Shown here: one piece after another, positions 37,472 to 47,029 of the stretch | How positions within the stretch are numbered: the first letter of the stretch is position 1 | How the letters are laid out: every line of letters begins with the position of its first letter | NCBI GenBank assembly: GCA_963675035.1 | Contig: OY776111.1 | Coordinates: forward strand, 518,912,435-518,976,434 | Direction of reading: 5' to 3' | Length of the DNA stretch: 64,000 bases | Source: Allygus modestus | Lineage: Eukaryota; Arthropoda; Insecta; Hemiptera; Cicadellidae | Position numbers and translations under genes: made by a program | Notes under the pieces: generated by a model | Database searches by the model: none | What the model was told of the DNA's origin: nothing | Seen by the model: only the letters and a program-made list of their open reading frames with translations

Positions 37472-37585
37472 CCCAATTTCTGGGGTAACTGAAATTAAAA
37501 TAATATGACAAGCTACTTTGCACAAAGTCACAACTAAAAGGACCGAAAAACTCGGAAATTAAGTATTTATACCAGGTAGACACGT

Positions 37586-38142
37586 GTTATGGTTGGCTTA
37601 CAGAACAGTTTGTCCCCAATTCAGCAAGCGACGTCCACCAATCACTCAGACTCGTGTTATGATTGGCTTACAGAACAGTTTGTCCCCAATTCAGCAAGCG
37701 ACGTCCACCAATCACTCAGACTCGCATTATGATTGGCTTACAGAACAGTTTGTCCCCAATTCAGCAAGCGACGTCCACCAATCACTCAGACTCGCGTTAT
37801 GATTGGCTTACAGAACAGTTTGTCCCCAATTCAGCAAGCGACGTCCACCAATCACTCAGACTCGCGTTATGATTGGCTTACAGAACAGTTTGTCCCCAAT
37901 TCAGCAAGCGACGTCCACCAATCACTCAGACTCGCGTTATGATTGGCTTACAGAACAGTTTGTCCCCAATTCAGCAAGCGACGTCCACCAATCACTCAGA
38001 CTCGCGTTATGATTGGCTTACAGAACAGTTTGTCCCCAATTCAGCAAGCGACGTCCACCAATCACTCAGACTCGTGTTATGATTGGCTTACAGAACAGTT
38101 TGTCCCCAATTCAGCAAGCGACGTCCACCAATCACTCAGACT
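37586..38142 (+). repeat. 70-bp tandem array, eight copies
   Basis: The unit runs from GTTATGATTGGCTTACAG to CACCAATCACTCAGACTCGC with a constant 70-bp period (starts about 37586, 37656 and so on to 38076). Copies differ at one to three bases. Each unit has an ATTGG and a CCAAT box in opposite orientation. The ORFs across it are repeat artefacts. It lies in host DNA between the outer Maverick and the palindromic element. Confidence 0.95.
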
Positions 38143-38851
38143 TACCTTCTCTCACATATCGTGTTTTAGGCTGATTTTAAAACGTTTGGGAAATTTTCTA
38201 GCAATCAGGAAATTCAGCAAGATTTAGCAAGCTGTCTAATTCTATTAAAATATTACTACTGAACAGAGTTTCTAGTTATTTAATCATTTAACAAAAATAC
38301 TGCTTTAATTATTTTTTTACTTCAAACAAAATATAACAACATTTTATTTAAATATGTTACAAGGATATCGCAAATGAAAATGTAAATTTTGACTCTGGTG
38401 GCACATGCAGGAAATTGACCCCTGAACTTCCGGCAGCAATAGTATGTAAGCAAGGACGCCATTTTGATTCTGCCACTCTCTTATTGGGCCTGATAATGAT
38501 CGGTGTTACTGGTAAAAATTTACAGTATTTTCAAAATTATATATATATATATATAGATATAGTCTTATACGTGGCTACAGAATAATTGTAAATATATTTG
38601 GATTTGTCCTAACATGTTTTTTAATTTTAATACCGTTATCAGTTTTGTTTTTACTTATTATTATTAAACTGTGAAAAATTTTAATATAAATTACGAGTAA
38701 TGAAAAACACAAATAATATATTTCGCTGTTATTAATTATTCATTTGTTCTTCAAAGCCTTACTAAATCTTTAGTATGCCCTATAACGATATTTTTGATTT
38801 TCTGTTTCACGAAACTATTAAATTCAATATACCGTATATTAAACTTATCCT

Positions 38852-38901
<50 letters not shown>

Positions 38902-39012
38902 AACAATTATATTTGTTTTGAGTAATATTTGTAAATATTAGTTGTATTAATGATTTTAAATTCAACCAACGTCTACTACAATACGGTGTCACGTGTTGCT
39001 GAACACACGTGA
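38143..39012. other. AT-rich spacer, no gene, two TA microsatellites
   Basis: No ORF or RNA recognised. TA microsatellites at about 38539-38552 and 38855-38899. It ends in CACGTG-type palindromes (CACGTGTTGCTGAACACACG) just before the third element. Confidence 0.6.
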
Positions 39013-39114
39013 GTTGTAAGTAGGGGGCAAAGACCGATTCAGAACCAGCAAAGGCGCGGTGAGGAGCAAGTGAGGAGCCCCCCCCCCCGTCACGTGACCC
39101 ATTAACCTAACTTA

Positions 39115-39885
39115 AACCTGGCGCCTGGCGTGAGGAGCAAGTGAGGAGCCCCCAGCTGGCAGCACGCAAGTGAGGAGCCCCTGGTGACGTCATCACCCGG
39201 AATCAGCATGTAGGTGAGGAGCAAGTGAGGAGCCCCCAGCTGACAGCACGCAAGTGAGGAGCCCCTGGTGACGTCATCACCCGGAATCAGCATTAGGTGA
39301 GGAGCAAGTGAGGAGCCCCCAGCTGGCAGCACGCAAGTGAGGAGCCCCTGGTGACGTCATCACCCGGAATCAGCATGTAGGTGAGGAGCAAGTGAGGAGC
39401 CCCCAGCTGGCAGCACGCAAGTGAGGAGCCCCTGGTGACGTCATCACCCGGAATCAGCATGTAGGTGAGGAGCAAGTGAGGAGCCCCCAGCTGGCAGCAC
39501 GCAAGTGAGGAGCCCCTGGTGACGTCATCACCCGGAATCAGCATGTAGGTGAGGAGCAAGTGAGGAGCCCCCAGCTGGCAGCACGCAAGTGAGGAGCCCC
39601 TGGTGACGTCATCACCCGGAATCAGCATGTAGGTGAGGAGCAAGTGAGGAGCCCCCAGCTGGCAGCACGCAAGTGAGGAGCCCCTGGTGACGTCATCACC
39701 CGGAATCAGCATGTAGGTGAGGAGCAAGTGAGGAGCCCCCAGCTGGCAGCACGCAAGTGAGGAGCCCCTGGTGACGTCATCACCCGGAATCAGCATGTAG
39801 GTGAGGAGCAAGTGAGGAGCCCCCAGCTGGCAGCACGCAAGTGAGGAGCACCAACTGACAGCGCGCAAGTGAGGAGCCTATTTAC
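39115..39885 (+). repeat. 84-bp CRE-containing tandem array, left arm
   Basis: Unit of 84 bp with GTGAGGAGCAAGTGAGGAGC, CAGCTGGCAGCACGCAAG and TGGTGACGTCATCACCCGG. Eight copies of the CATCACCC marker lie at about 39191, 39275, 39358, 39442, 39526, 39610, 39694 and 39778. Each unit has a perfect TGACGTCA palindrome (CREB/ATF site) and an E-box-like CAGCTG. ORFs through it are artefacts. Confidence 0.95.
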
Positions 39886-40019
39886 TACTATATTTTAATA
39901 ACTAGCCTATTTACCCACCGATTCCCACGGGACTTTTTCCAGAGTGTAGGCCTATCTCAGAGAAAGCGAATGACGAAAGAACCCCATAGATCCACCATCA
40001 AACAAGGCTGCTATTAATT

Positions 40020-41100
40020 TATAACCGCGTTTTCCTTATGGGATCTCAGCTGTTTACTGACCGATTTTGATGAAACTTCACCTTATGTCGGGCAGCGACA
40101 TAAGTAAACCATCCCTTAAAGAAAATTGAAAATCCACCGTTAAACGGACCCGATATTAATTTTTGAACGCGTTTTCCTTATGGGATCTCAGCTGTTTACC
40201 GACCGATTTTGGCGAAACCTCACCACATGTCGAGCCGTGGCCTAAGTAAACCATCGCTTAAAGAAAATTGAAAATCCACCGTTAAACGGGCTCGCTATTA
40301 ATTCTTAAACGTGTTTTCCTTATGGGATCTCAGCTGTTTACTGACCGATTTTGACGAAACCTCACCACGTGTTGGGTCATAGCTTAAGTAAACCATCGCT
40401 TAAAGAAAATTGAAAATACACTGTTAAACGGACCCGCTATTAATTTATAACCGCGTTTTCCTTATAGGATCTCGGCTGTTTACCGACCGATGTTGATGAA
40501 ACTTCACCACATGTTGGGCAGCGGCTTAAGTAAACCATCCCTTAAAGAAAATTGAAAATCCACCGTTAAACGGACCCGATATTAATTTTTGAACGCGTTT
40601 TCCTTATGGGATCTCAGCTGTTTACCGACCGATTTTAGCGAAACCTCACCACATGTCGAGCCGTGGCCTAAGTAAACCATCGCTTAAAGAAAATTGAAAA
40701 TCCACCGTTAAACGGGCTCGCTATTAATTCTTAAACGTGTTTTCCTTATGGGATCTCAGCTGTTTACTGACCGATTTTGACGAAACCTCACCACGTGTTG
40801 GGTCATAGCTTAAGTAAACCATCGCTTAAAGAAAATTGAAAATACACTGTTAAACGGACCCGCTATTAATTTATAACCGCGTTTTCCTTATAGGATCTCG
40901 GCTGTTTACCGACCGATGTTGATGAAACTTCACCACATGTTGGGCAGCGGCTTAAGTAAACCATCGCTTAAAGAATATTGAAAATCCACTGTTAAACGGG
41001 CCCGCTATTAATTTTCAAACGTGTTTTCCTTATGGGATCTCAGCTGCTTGCCGACCGAATTTGATGTGACTTCGTTACACGTTGTATGCCGGCTTGACTA
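40020..41100 (+). repeat. ~142-bp tandem array, left arm
   Basis: Eight units carrying TTTTCCTTATGGGATCTCAG, CTGTTTAC(T/C)GACCGAT and TTAAAGAAAATTGAAAAT. Spacing of the GGATCTC marker is 141-143 bp (40041 to about 41035). Variants recur every third unit, so there is a 426-bp higher-order pattern. Non-coding, placed just upstream of the first gene of the arm. Confidence 0.92.
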
Positions 41101-41289
41101 AACCAACCTGCAAGCGGCTCCGCGGCGTCACGTGTCAAGGCGCGTGCTAGGACCTACGTGAATGTCCCAGCCTGTTTACTCATCAGCGGTTCCGGGAACT
41201 GTTTACCGCTTACATTACACTACCAAGCTCCTCTGGAGGGCGATGCGGTGGAAAGTTCCACGGCCGAGGCCTCCTCCCGACCGGAGTGC

Positions 41290-41323
41290 TATTTATGAGC
41301 GCGTCCTCAAGGGTTTAGTCAGT
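41290..41323 (+). promoter_or_regulatory. TATA plus TCAGT initiator, acidic-protein gene (left)
   Basis: TATTTAT at 41290-41296 and the arthropod initiator TCAGT at 41319-41323 are about 29 bases apart, the standard spacing. This places the start of transcription inside the longer ORF and argues for translation from the ATG at 41414. The following TCAGTTTGTC is also found upstream of the zinc-finger gene. Confidence 0.65.
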
Positions 41324-41413
41324 TTGTCTTTGGAGCTCTTACTGTGCGGGCGAAGTATTGCCGTCTCTGTGATACACCTTGAGTTCCGAAGCGACAACAG
41401 CTACGAAGAGATC

Positions 41414-41929
41414 ATGGACAACATCGAGTGGGATTGTGCCATCACAGACGTCGAGTTGGAAGATGTATGTGTTGCAGCGGAAACGTCAATGAATAGCAAT
41501 GATAAGAAGAGGCCATTTGACGATGAAGATGATTACTTTGAAGGTGATGAATTCTACAACCAAAAGGACGATGATGATTGCACCTTGAAGCATTTCCATA
41601 AAAAGAGGCTATGGCGCAATGACAAAACGTTCAAGCACGTTCATGAACCAAAGGTGTATTCAACCATCCAAGATCTTGACGACGCTCTGTACTCCAAACA
41701 ACGGGGAATCAACAGCATGTGGAACCATTGTCCGTTGGACGACTTGGAATGGGAATATTGGCAGCGGGACATGGACTACAAGATGAATTCCTACCCTATT
41801 GACGAGGAGCACATCTACGCCATTGAACATGAGCAGAAGTACATGATGCTTGTTGAAATGTGGTGGAATCAACGAACGGATGAACTCCACCCAGATGAAA
41901 TAACAAAGTTTTTCAACATTAAAAAATAA
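41414..41929 (+). CDS. Acidic protein of unknown function (left copy)
   Basis: The ORF is open from 41162, but the TATA/Inr pair at 41290-41323 points to the ATG at 41414 (171 residues). Features: a Lys/Arg patch followed by a long acidic run (FDDEDDYFEGDEF, KDDDD), and a C-terminal half rich in Trp, Tyr, Glu and His (DDLEWEYWQRDMDY, EMWWNQRTDELHP). No domain recognised. The stop is immediately followed by AAATAAATA, a possible polyadenylation signal. An identical-frame copy with a few substitutions lies at 49577-50092. Confidence 0.6.
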   Translation: MDNIEWDCAITDVELEDVCVAAETSMNSNDKKRPFDDEDDYFEGDEFYNQKDDDDCTLKHFHKKRLWRNDKTFKHVHEPKVYSTIQDLDDALYSKQRGINSMWNHCPLDDLEWEYWQRDMDYKMNSYPIDEEHIYAIEHEQKYMMLVEMWWNQRTDELHPDEITKFFNIKK

Positions 41930-42239
41930 ATATTTCCCAACACCTTAGCCTCCACCTGATTCCACCATCATAATCGGCCTTTTTCAAGGCCACAAAAGCT
42001 TTTCATGTTAGGGATTAGAAGAAAATCTTTCTAATAAGAGGAGATTTCCCTTCTCTCCCTTCCCTCGATCCCTGTACCTTAAAGAAATAAAAATAGAAAA
42101 TTAAATCAACCGAACACCAGTTGTCAAACACCCACGGGCTCATTCTTGTTCGGGAGTTTGAAGTGTGTGTTTGTGTAATAGTGTTGCTGTGTGACGTTCT
42201 GTCAGAGTGTTCACCCGACGTTTTGATCTAACCTATAAA
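41930..42239. other. Intergenic, BRO gene upstream region (left)
   Basis: No ORF. Contains AAAGAAATAAAAATAG and a GTGTGTTTGTGTAATAGTG stretch before the BRO start. An Inr-like CTGTCAGAG lies near 42200. No TATA box is obvious. Confidence 0.35.
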
Positions 42240-43074
42240 ATGAACCAGTTAACCGCCTATGTGTTTAATGATCAGCCTTTGTCTGTACTGTTTGACAGCA
42301 GCGATAATCCATGGTTCAAAGCTAAGGATGTAGCTACAATATTGGGCTACGCTAACCCTAAAGAAGCAATCAGAGTACATGTTAGAGAAAAATATCGCAA
42401 AACAATTCCTGAAGTATGGGGGAGCGGAAATCTCCCCCTAACCTATAATGAGAAACATTCAATCTTTCTTAAAGAGCCGGGATTATATTCGTTACTTATG
42501 ATATCTAAAATGCACATTGCTGAGAAGTTTCAAGATTGGATCTTTGAAGAAGTTTTGCCATCCATTAGAAAAAAAAAATGGTCAGTACAGACTTATAAAC
42601 GAGAACCAAAGGCTGCTACAATCACTTACGAAGTCGCTAACAAATAACCGAAAGCTAGATCAAACAAACTCCGAGTTTAAAACTACAAATGATATATTGT
42701 GTATGGAAAACCAATCCATGAATCAAACGCTGATCGAACAGACACCTAAAGTGGCAGTGTTGCCTGAAGATGTAAATCTGAAGCATATATTTTGTGTAAT
42801 GATTAGGGAAACCCTTCTAGAGCAGTACGGAGTTTGTGAATACAAGTGCATTCGAACACAGAGGAGGAATTTCAAACAAGCCTTGAAAAAAGCAAAGGAA
42901 GAAGGATTTACAATGTGCTACTGTAGAGAAAATGTCCCCAACGGCATAAACATAGTGAATAAGGCTAAAGAAGTGATGAATAGTTACGGCATGCACATTG
43001 ACTGCAGATACAACAACATCCTAACCTCGCACAATTTCATGAATATAGTTGAACATATCATTGACAATGTATAG
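42240..43074 (+). CDS. bro: BRO-family protein (left copy), split by a frameshift at a 10-A run
   Basis: The first frame (ATG 42240, stop 42645-42647) encodes a BRO-N domain: WFKAKDVATILGYANPKEAI, VREKYRK, KHSIFLKEPGLYSL and DWIFEEVLPSIRK. BRO-N is a DNA-binding domain of baculovirus-repeated-ORF proteins. At the run of ten A (42569-42578) the family-like continuation (NGQYRL onward) moves into the frame of ORF 42517-43074. That frame continues to a Cys-containing C-terminal domain (IRETLLEQYGVCEYKC). Either the gene is inactivated, or slippage at the A-run links the frames. The right arm has the same ten A plus an extra stop. Confidence 0.75.
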
Positions 43075-43146
43075 GTCTGCGCTTGTGGACACGTTCCAGA
43101 ACCTTCAACGCTTGTCAGGTAGTAACAGTCGATACGTGCTCCAAAG

Positions 43147-43896
43147 ATGACCAGTGCGGATGATGCAAGAAAAGTAATCACCATATCAATGAACAAAATA
43201 CGTTATAAACGTAACAACATCCGAGAAAGGCTCGCAATCAAGTTAGTTTTGGATAGAGCGAGAGATGTGTTTGAGAGAAAATATCATACGAAACAGCATA
43301 CTTATGAAGAAAACAAAAATATTGAATATCATGTAAAAGAATATAACTATGAAGAAAACAAAAATATTGAATATCATGTAAAAGAATATAACTATGAAGA
43401 AAACAAAACAGACTGTTAAATTTAACGAGGAGCTAAATACACAGTACACTTACGAGCCTTGTGAGGATGTACAACAATTATCGTGGACTCAAATCGCAAT
43501 AGATGAAATAAGATTCCGCAGACCGTTGGAACTGATGTTGGGTGAAAAAATCAAACATCTAACCTATTGCAACAATATGTGTCACAGCGAGTGCATACAG
43601 TTTACTTCAAGGGTGAGCAGACGCACCACCAGTCCGTAGTACGGTTGAAGTCACACGGTAAGGACGTGAACATGGACGCTTACGCTTCTGCGGACGACTA
43701 TATCAAATCGTTTATTCAGGAGATTGAGGTTATGAACAATAATGCTAGTGATCAGACATTGGCATCACCTCAGACGTCATCTGTAAAACCGATCACTGCC
43801 TGCAAGAGAGAAAGGAGGCTGAGGACGAAGACAACGGATCCAAGGCGATCAAGCGAGCCAAGGGAGTCGCCAAGGGGGTTGTTAAAAACGTCCTAA
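43147..43896 (+). CDS. Fragmented coding region, unknown (left copy)
   Basis: Three overlapping frames each hold protein-like sequence: 43147-43419 (Lys/Arg-rich, then a 45-bp repeat encoding EENKNIEYHVKEYNY), 43394-43639 and 43567-43896. Parts of the first two look alike (ITISMNKIRYKRN, IAIDEIRFRRP). The rapid frame changes suggest unrecognised introns or frameshifts. The 45-bp tandem repeat ends exactly where frame one stops. The third frame leads towards the PolB-tail ORF. No function is claimed. Confidence 0.4.
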
Positions 43897-44189
43897 CCCC
43901 CGACGACTACAGGGAATGTCTGTTTGACGGGGTGTTGAAAACCACCGTCAACACCCGTTTCCAGTCGTACCTGCACCGTGTCTTCACCGTACAAGTAGAA
44001 AAGCTATCCTTGAGCCCGGCCGATGATAAACGCTACATCTTGGCTGATGGTATCCACACCTTACCTTGGGGGCATAAGGACATCCCACCACTGCCCGCAG
44101 CAAGAAGTCGAGACAATCTCGAGGAGCAGCAAGGCGGACCTATGGAGGTGGATGAGGAGGAGGACATGGACGAAGAGTTCCCGGTGTAA
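43750..44189 (+). CDS. Orphan PolB C-terminal-tail-like ORF (left copy)
   Basis: The frame is open from about 43750 to the stop at 44189; the first ATG is at 43932. It encodes SKAIKRAKGVAKGVVKN, DDYRECLF and LSPADDKRYILADGIHTLPW followed by GH. This is the conserved extreme C-terminus of arthropod Maverick-type PolB (compare DDDKRFIVDGINTLALGHYK in the inner PolB), then an acidic tail EVDEEEDMDEEFPV. The exonuclease and polymerase motifs are absent upstream. So it is either the last exon of a rearranged polymerase or a reused tail module. Confidence 0.55.
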
Positions 44190-44538
44190 ACAGAACTAGG
44201 CTAATTTTTTTTAAATATAATTAAGTATATTTTGTAAATAGTATTCGTAAGCAAATATAGTCAAACAGTTTAGTTTACAGCATACATCTGTGTTGTTACT
44301 ACCCCTTGCATTTCCCTGACATTTACTTTCAAAAGACTCTTCTAATGCAAACTGAATTTTGTAAAACTATCATGTTTTCAAAACAAAACTTTCAAAATTG
44401 TTAAAAATTCGATATTCTTTCTTAAATACTAAAGAGAAAGACAAGTGAAAACAACAGTTAACGAGAAACAACAACATTTATTGAAACACAATAAGAATAT
44501 ACACACAAGCATATTACAATCAAGAACTCAAAAGGTAT
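44190..44538. terminator. 3' region with polyadenylation signal (left, minus-strand gene)
   Basis: AT-rich and without ORFs. On the minus strand AATAAA lies at about 44477-44482, 57 bases past the stop of the extended zinc-finger frame. The plus-strand PolB-tail ORF ends at 44189, so this is a convergent 3' region. Confidence 0.55.
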
Positions 44539-44757
44539 TTACACAAAAATAGACTTAAGCGAAGATGGAGTAGAAGAGCCTACGGACCAGTGCTTCGTTA
44601 TGGTGGGAGCGACCGGGTCGAAGAGCTGCACGTAGTCGCTGAGTGGTATATCGAGGACCGTCCGACAGTACAGGTAGGTGAGGCAGTAGTGGTCATAAAC
44701 AGAAGTACCGTAGCCCTGGAGTCGATACCTGTTGTAGAGACTACCACCAGGCGCTTC

Positions 44758-45660
44758 TCAATCTGGGTGGTGTTCATCGCGGGCGGAAGCAGTCCCCGCC
44801 GATTGTGTGATACCCTCATTACTACCAGTTGCACGCTTTATCACCACCGGCTTCACTGTATATGTCAAACCAGTGACTCTGGGGACTCCTGAATAACGGT
44901 CCACCCAAAGGTTTTCCAATCGCGTTATAATGTTCATAATCATAATATAGATTTCATAGTCTTTATTTTCATCCAAATATAAGTTGCAACCATGTGTATA
45001 CTGACCTCTATGATGTAACTGGATGTTCAAGAACACATTGCCCTGATTGGCGGGATTTTGTACTGTATGTTGATAACCGGAATCTACCCAACTGACAGTC
45101 GGTGGTGAATCGTTCGAATCTTTTTCCACAAGCTCCAAGTCTCCAGGTAGTTCCGGGTGATTGACACTTCTACTGTTGTCGTTTATGCAACTGCTATCGG
45201 CACATATGCTGACGTTCTGGGAACCTCCCCCTTCGGTTATTTGGTTGGATGATGGTGATGCAAAGTCTTCAGATATCTCCGGAGCATTGCCACTTTCAAT
45301 GTCGTTTATACAACTGCTATCAATACATGTGTTGACTTTCTGCGGACCTCTTCCTGCTGAGGTTTGTATGAACGATCTCGGTTGTGAGGAACGATTGTTT
45401 CTTCGCTTCCTTCTAACACAGAGGTGGTGCTGACGATGATGAAGACGAAGTCCATCTCGCGACGTGAACGACTCCTCACAGTATGGACATTTCCAGGTCG
45501 CCAGCTTCGATGGTGTGGCGACTGACCGTTTCAGTGATGGTGCTGGCGGTGGTTGTTCAGGACTTCGTGGAGAAAAGTACATGGTGCTGTAGCCTTCCAT
45601 CGCTTCCAACTCCTTCAACAACGTCTGGACTGATTCATCCACTTCAATTGCACTAGCCAT
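44758..45660 (-). CDS. C2H2 zinc-finger protein with possible TGA readthrough (complete left copy)
   Basis: 300 residues to the TGA at 44758-44760. A single C2H2 finger at about residues 58-79 (CPYCEESFTSRDGLRLHHRQHH), then a basic patch, two repeats ending DSSCIND, and a C-terminal half with VNHPELPGD and GNVFLNIQLHHRGQYTHG. After the TGA the same frame stays open for 72 codons with a protein-like, Tyr/Cys-rich composition to a TAA at 44539-44541, and the AATAAA follows ~57 bases later. Readthrough, a missed intron or a recent nonsense change are all possible. The N-terminal half lies in the unpaired spacer. No known family beyond the finger. Confidence 0.6.
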   Translation of the reverse strand: MASAIEVDESVQTLLKELEAMEGYSTMYFSPRSPEQPPPAPSLKRSVATPSKLATWKCPYCEESFTSRDGLRLHHRQHHLCVRRKRRNNRSSQPRSFIQTSAGRGPQKVNTCIDSSCINDIESGNAPEISEDFASPSSNQITEGGGSQNVSICADSSCINDNSRSVNHPELPGDLELVEKDSNDSPPTVSWVDSGYQHTVQNPANQGNVFLNIQLHHRGQYTHGCNLYLDENKDYEIYIMIMNIITRLENLWVDRYSGVPRVTGLTYTVKPVVIKRATGSNEGITQSAGTASARDEHHPD

Positions 45661-46221
45661 GTTTGTGTTTACTTTGCAACATCACTAGACAAACTGAATG
45701 AAGGAAGCGATGACAATCACTTAAGTAACATAGCTACGTACCGTACAGTAGAAGGCGGTGAACAATTCTCGAAATCGCGGCAATTATCGCTAATGAGTAA
45801 ACAGCCTGAGGTGGTTCACACTACAACTTATAAGACTACATATACTTACGTTTAACAGATCTCGGAGTATGGTGCGGTAAGGACTAGCACAGCACTGAAG
45901 TAGAACGTCTACGCACACTGAGCTTCAAACACAAACTGAATGAAGGAAGCGATGACAATCACTTAAGTAACATAGCTACGTACCGTACAGTAGAAGGCGG
46001 TGGACAATTCTCGAAATCGCGGCAATTATCGCTAATGAGTAAACAGCCTGGGGCAGTCACGTAGGCACGGGGTGATGACGTAACCGCGGTCCACGACTTC
46101 ACTACTTAAGGTAGTTCATGCATCCCCAAACCTAACTTAAACCTGCGTCTGTAAACCTAACCTAAACCTGCGTCTGTAAACCTAACGCACGCATTGGCCT
46201 ACCTTAAGTAGTGAAGTAGTA
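45285..46221. other. Central spacer of the palindrome
   Basis: 937 bp not shared by the arms. It holds the 5' end of the zinc-finger gene, a ~121-bp direct repeat (about 45692-45812 and 45931-46052), AAACCTAACTTAAACCTGCG-type repeats at 46130-46190, and a perfect 19-bp inverted repeat (46095-46113 with 46199-46217) around them, ending a few bases before the right arm starts. Confidence 0.85.
45693..45697 (-). promoter_or_regulatory. TCAGT initiator of the zinc-finger gene
   Basis: The minus strand reads ATTCAGTTTGTC about 33 bases before the ATG, nearly the same string (TCAGTTTGTC) as at the acidic-protein gene. A second copy lies at 45935-45939 within a direct repeat, so the gene may have two alternative starts of transcription. 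Confidence 0.5.
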
Positions 46222-46748
46222 CTCCGGAGATATCTGAAGACTTTGCATCACCATCATCCAACCAAATAACCGAAGGGGGAGGTTCCCAGAACGTCAGCAT
46301 ATGTGCCGATAGCAGTTGCATAAACGACAACAGTAGAAGTGTCAATCACCCGGAACTACCTGGAGACTTGGAGCTTGTGGAAAAAGATTCGAACGATTCA
46401 CCACCGACTGTCAGTTGGGTAGATTCCGGTTATCAACATACAGTACAAAATCCCGCCAATCAGGGTAATGTGTTCTTGAACATCCAGTTACATCATAGAG
46501 GTCAGTATACACATGGTTGGAACTTATATTTGGATGAAAATAAAGACTATGAAATCTATATTATGATTATGAACATTATAACGCGATTGGAAAACCTTTG
46601 GGTGGACCGTTATTCAGGAGTCCCCAGAGTCACTGGTTTGACATATACAGTGAAGCCGGTGGTGATAAAGCGTGCAACTGGTAGTAATGAGGGTATCACA
46701 CAATCGGCGGGGACTGCTTCCGCCCGCGATGAACACCACCCAGATTGA
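46222..46748 (+). pseudogene. 5'-truncated zinc-finger gene copy (right arm)
   Basis: Starts at the arm boundary within the coding frame (PEISEDFASPSSNQ) and lacks the finger, the start codon and the promoter. It carries the same TGA (46746-46748) and the same open tail to 46967, then AATAAA at 47024-47029. One visible substitution is Trp for Cys after QYTHG. No in-frame Met starts it, so it is probably silent. Confidence 0.75.
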
Positions 46749-47023
46749 GAAGCGCCTGGTGGTAGTCTCTACAACAGGTATCGACTCTAGGGCTACGGTA
46801 CTTCTGTTTATGACCACTACTGCCTCACCTACCTGTACTGTCGGACGGTCCTCGATATACCACTCAGCGACTACGTGCAGCTCTTCGACCCGGTCGCTCC
46901 CACCATAACGAAGCACTGGTCCGTAGGCTCTTCTACTCCATCTTCGCTTAAGTCTATTTTTGTGTAAATACCTTTTGAGTTCTTGATTGTAATATGTTTG
47001 TGTGTATATTCTTATTGTGTTTC

Positions 47024-47029
47024 AATAAA
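47024..47029 (+). terminator. Polyadenylation signal, right-arm zinc-finger copy
   Basis: AATAAA in TTTCAATAAATGTTG, 57 bases after the stop of the extended frame (46967). The mirrored site serves the left copy. Confidence 0.5.

Larger units (their letters stand above)
39019..45284 (+). repeat. Left arm of giant inverted repeat
   Basis: 6,266 bp matching the reverse complement of 46222-52404. Carries a poly-C run, the 84-bp array (8 copies), the 142-bp array and one copy of each gene. The arm boundary falls inside the zinc-finger gene, after CTCCGGAG-type sequence. Confidence 0.93.

Noticed and set aside
37586..38142. CRISPR array
   Set aside because: Units are contiguous and identical along their whole length with no variable spacers, and the DNA is eukaryotic.
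37584..38227. Overlapping ORFs of about 69 residues in the 70-bp array
   Set aside because: Same repeat read in successive frames; not genes.
39102..39868. Long minus-strand ORFs of repeated Leu/Cys-rich sequence (and the mirrors at 51638-52320)
   Set aside because: They are translations of the 84-bp array, whose unit length is a multiple of three and so stays open by chance. No start context or unique sequence.
44590..44892. Plus-strand 100-residue ORF opposite the zinc-finger gene tail (mirror 46614-46916)
   Set aside because: Antisense to a better supported gene; no promoter or family.
46130..46190. Telomeric repeat tract
   Set aside because: CCTAACCTAAACC resembles insect CCTAA repeats but is short and part of a ~25-bp repeat; not a telomere.
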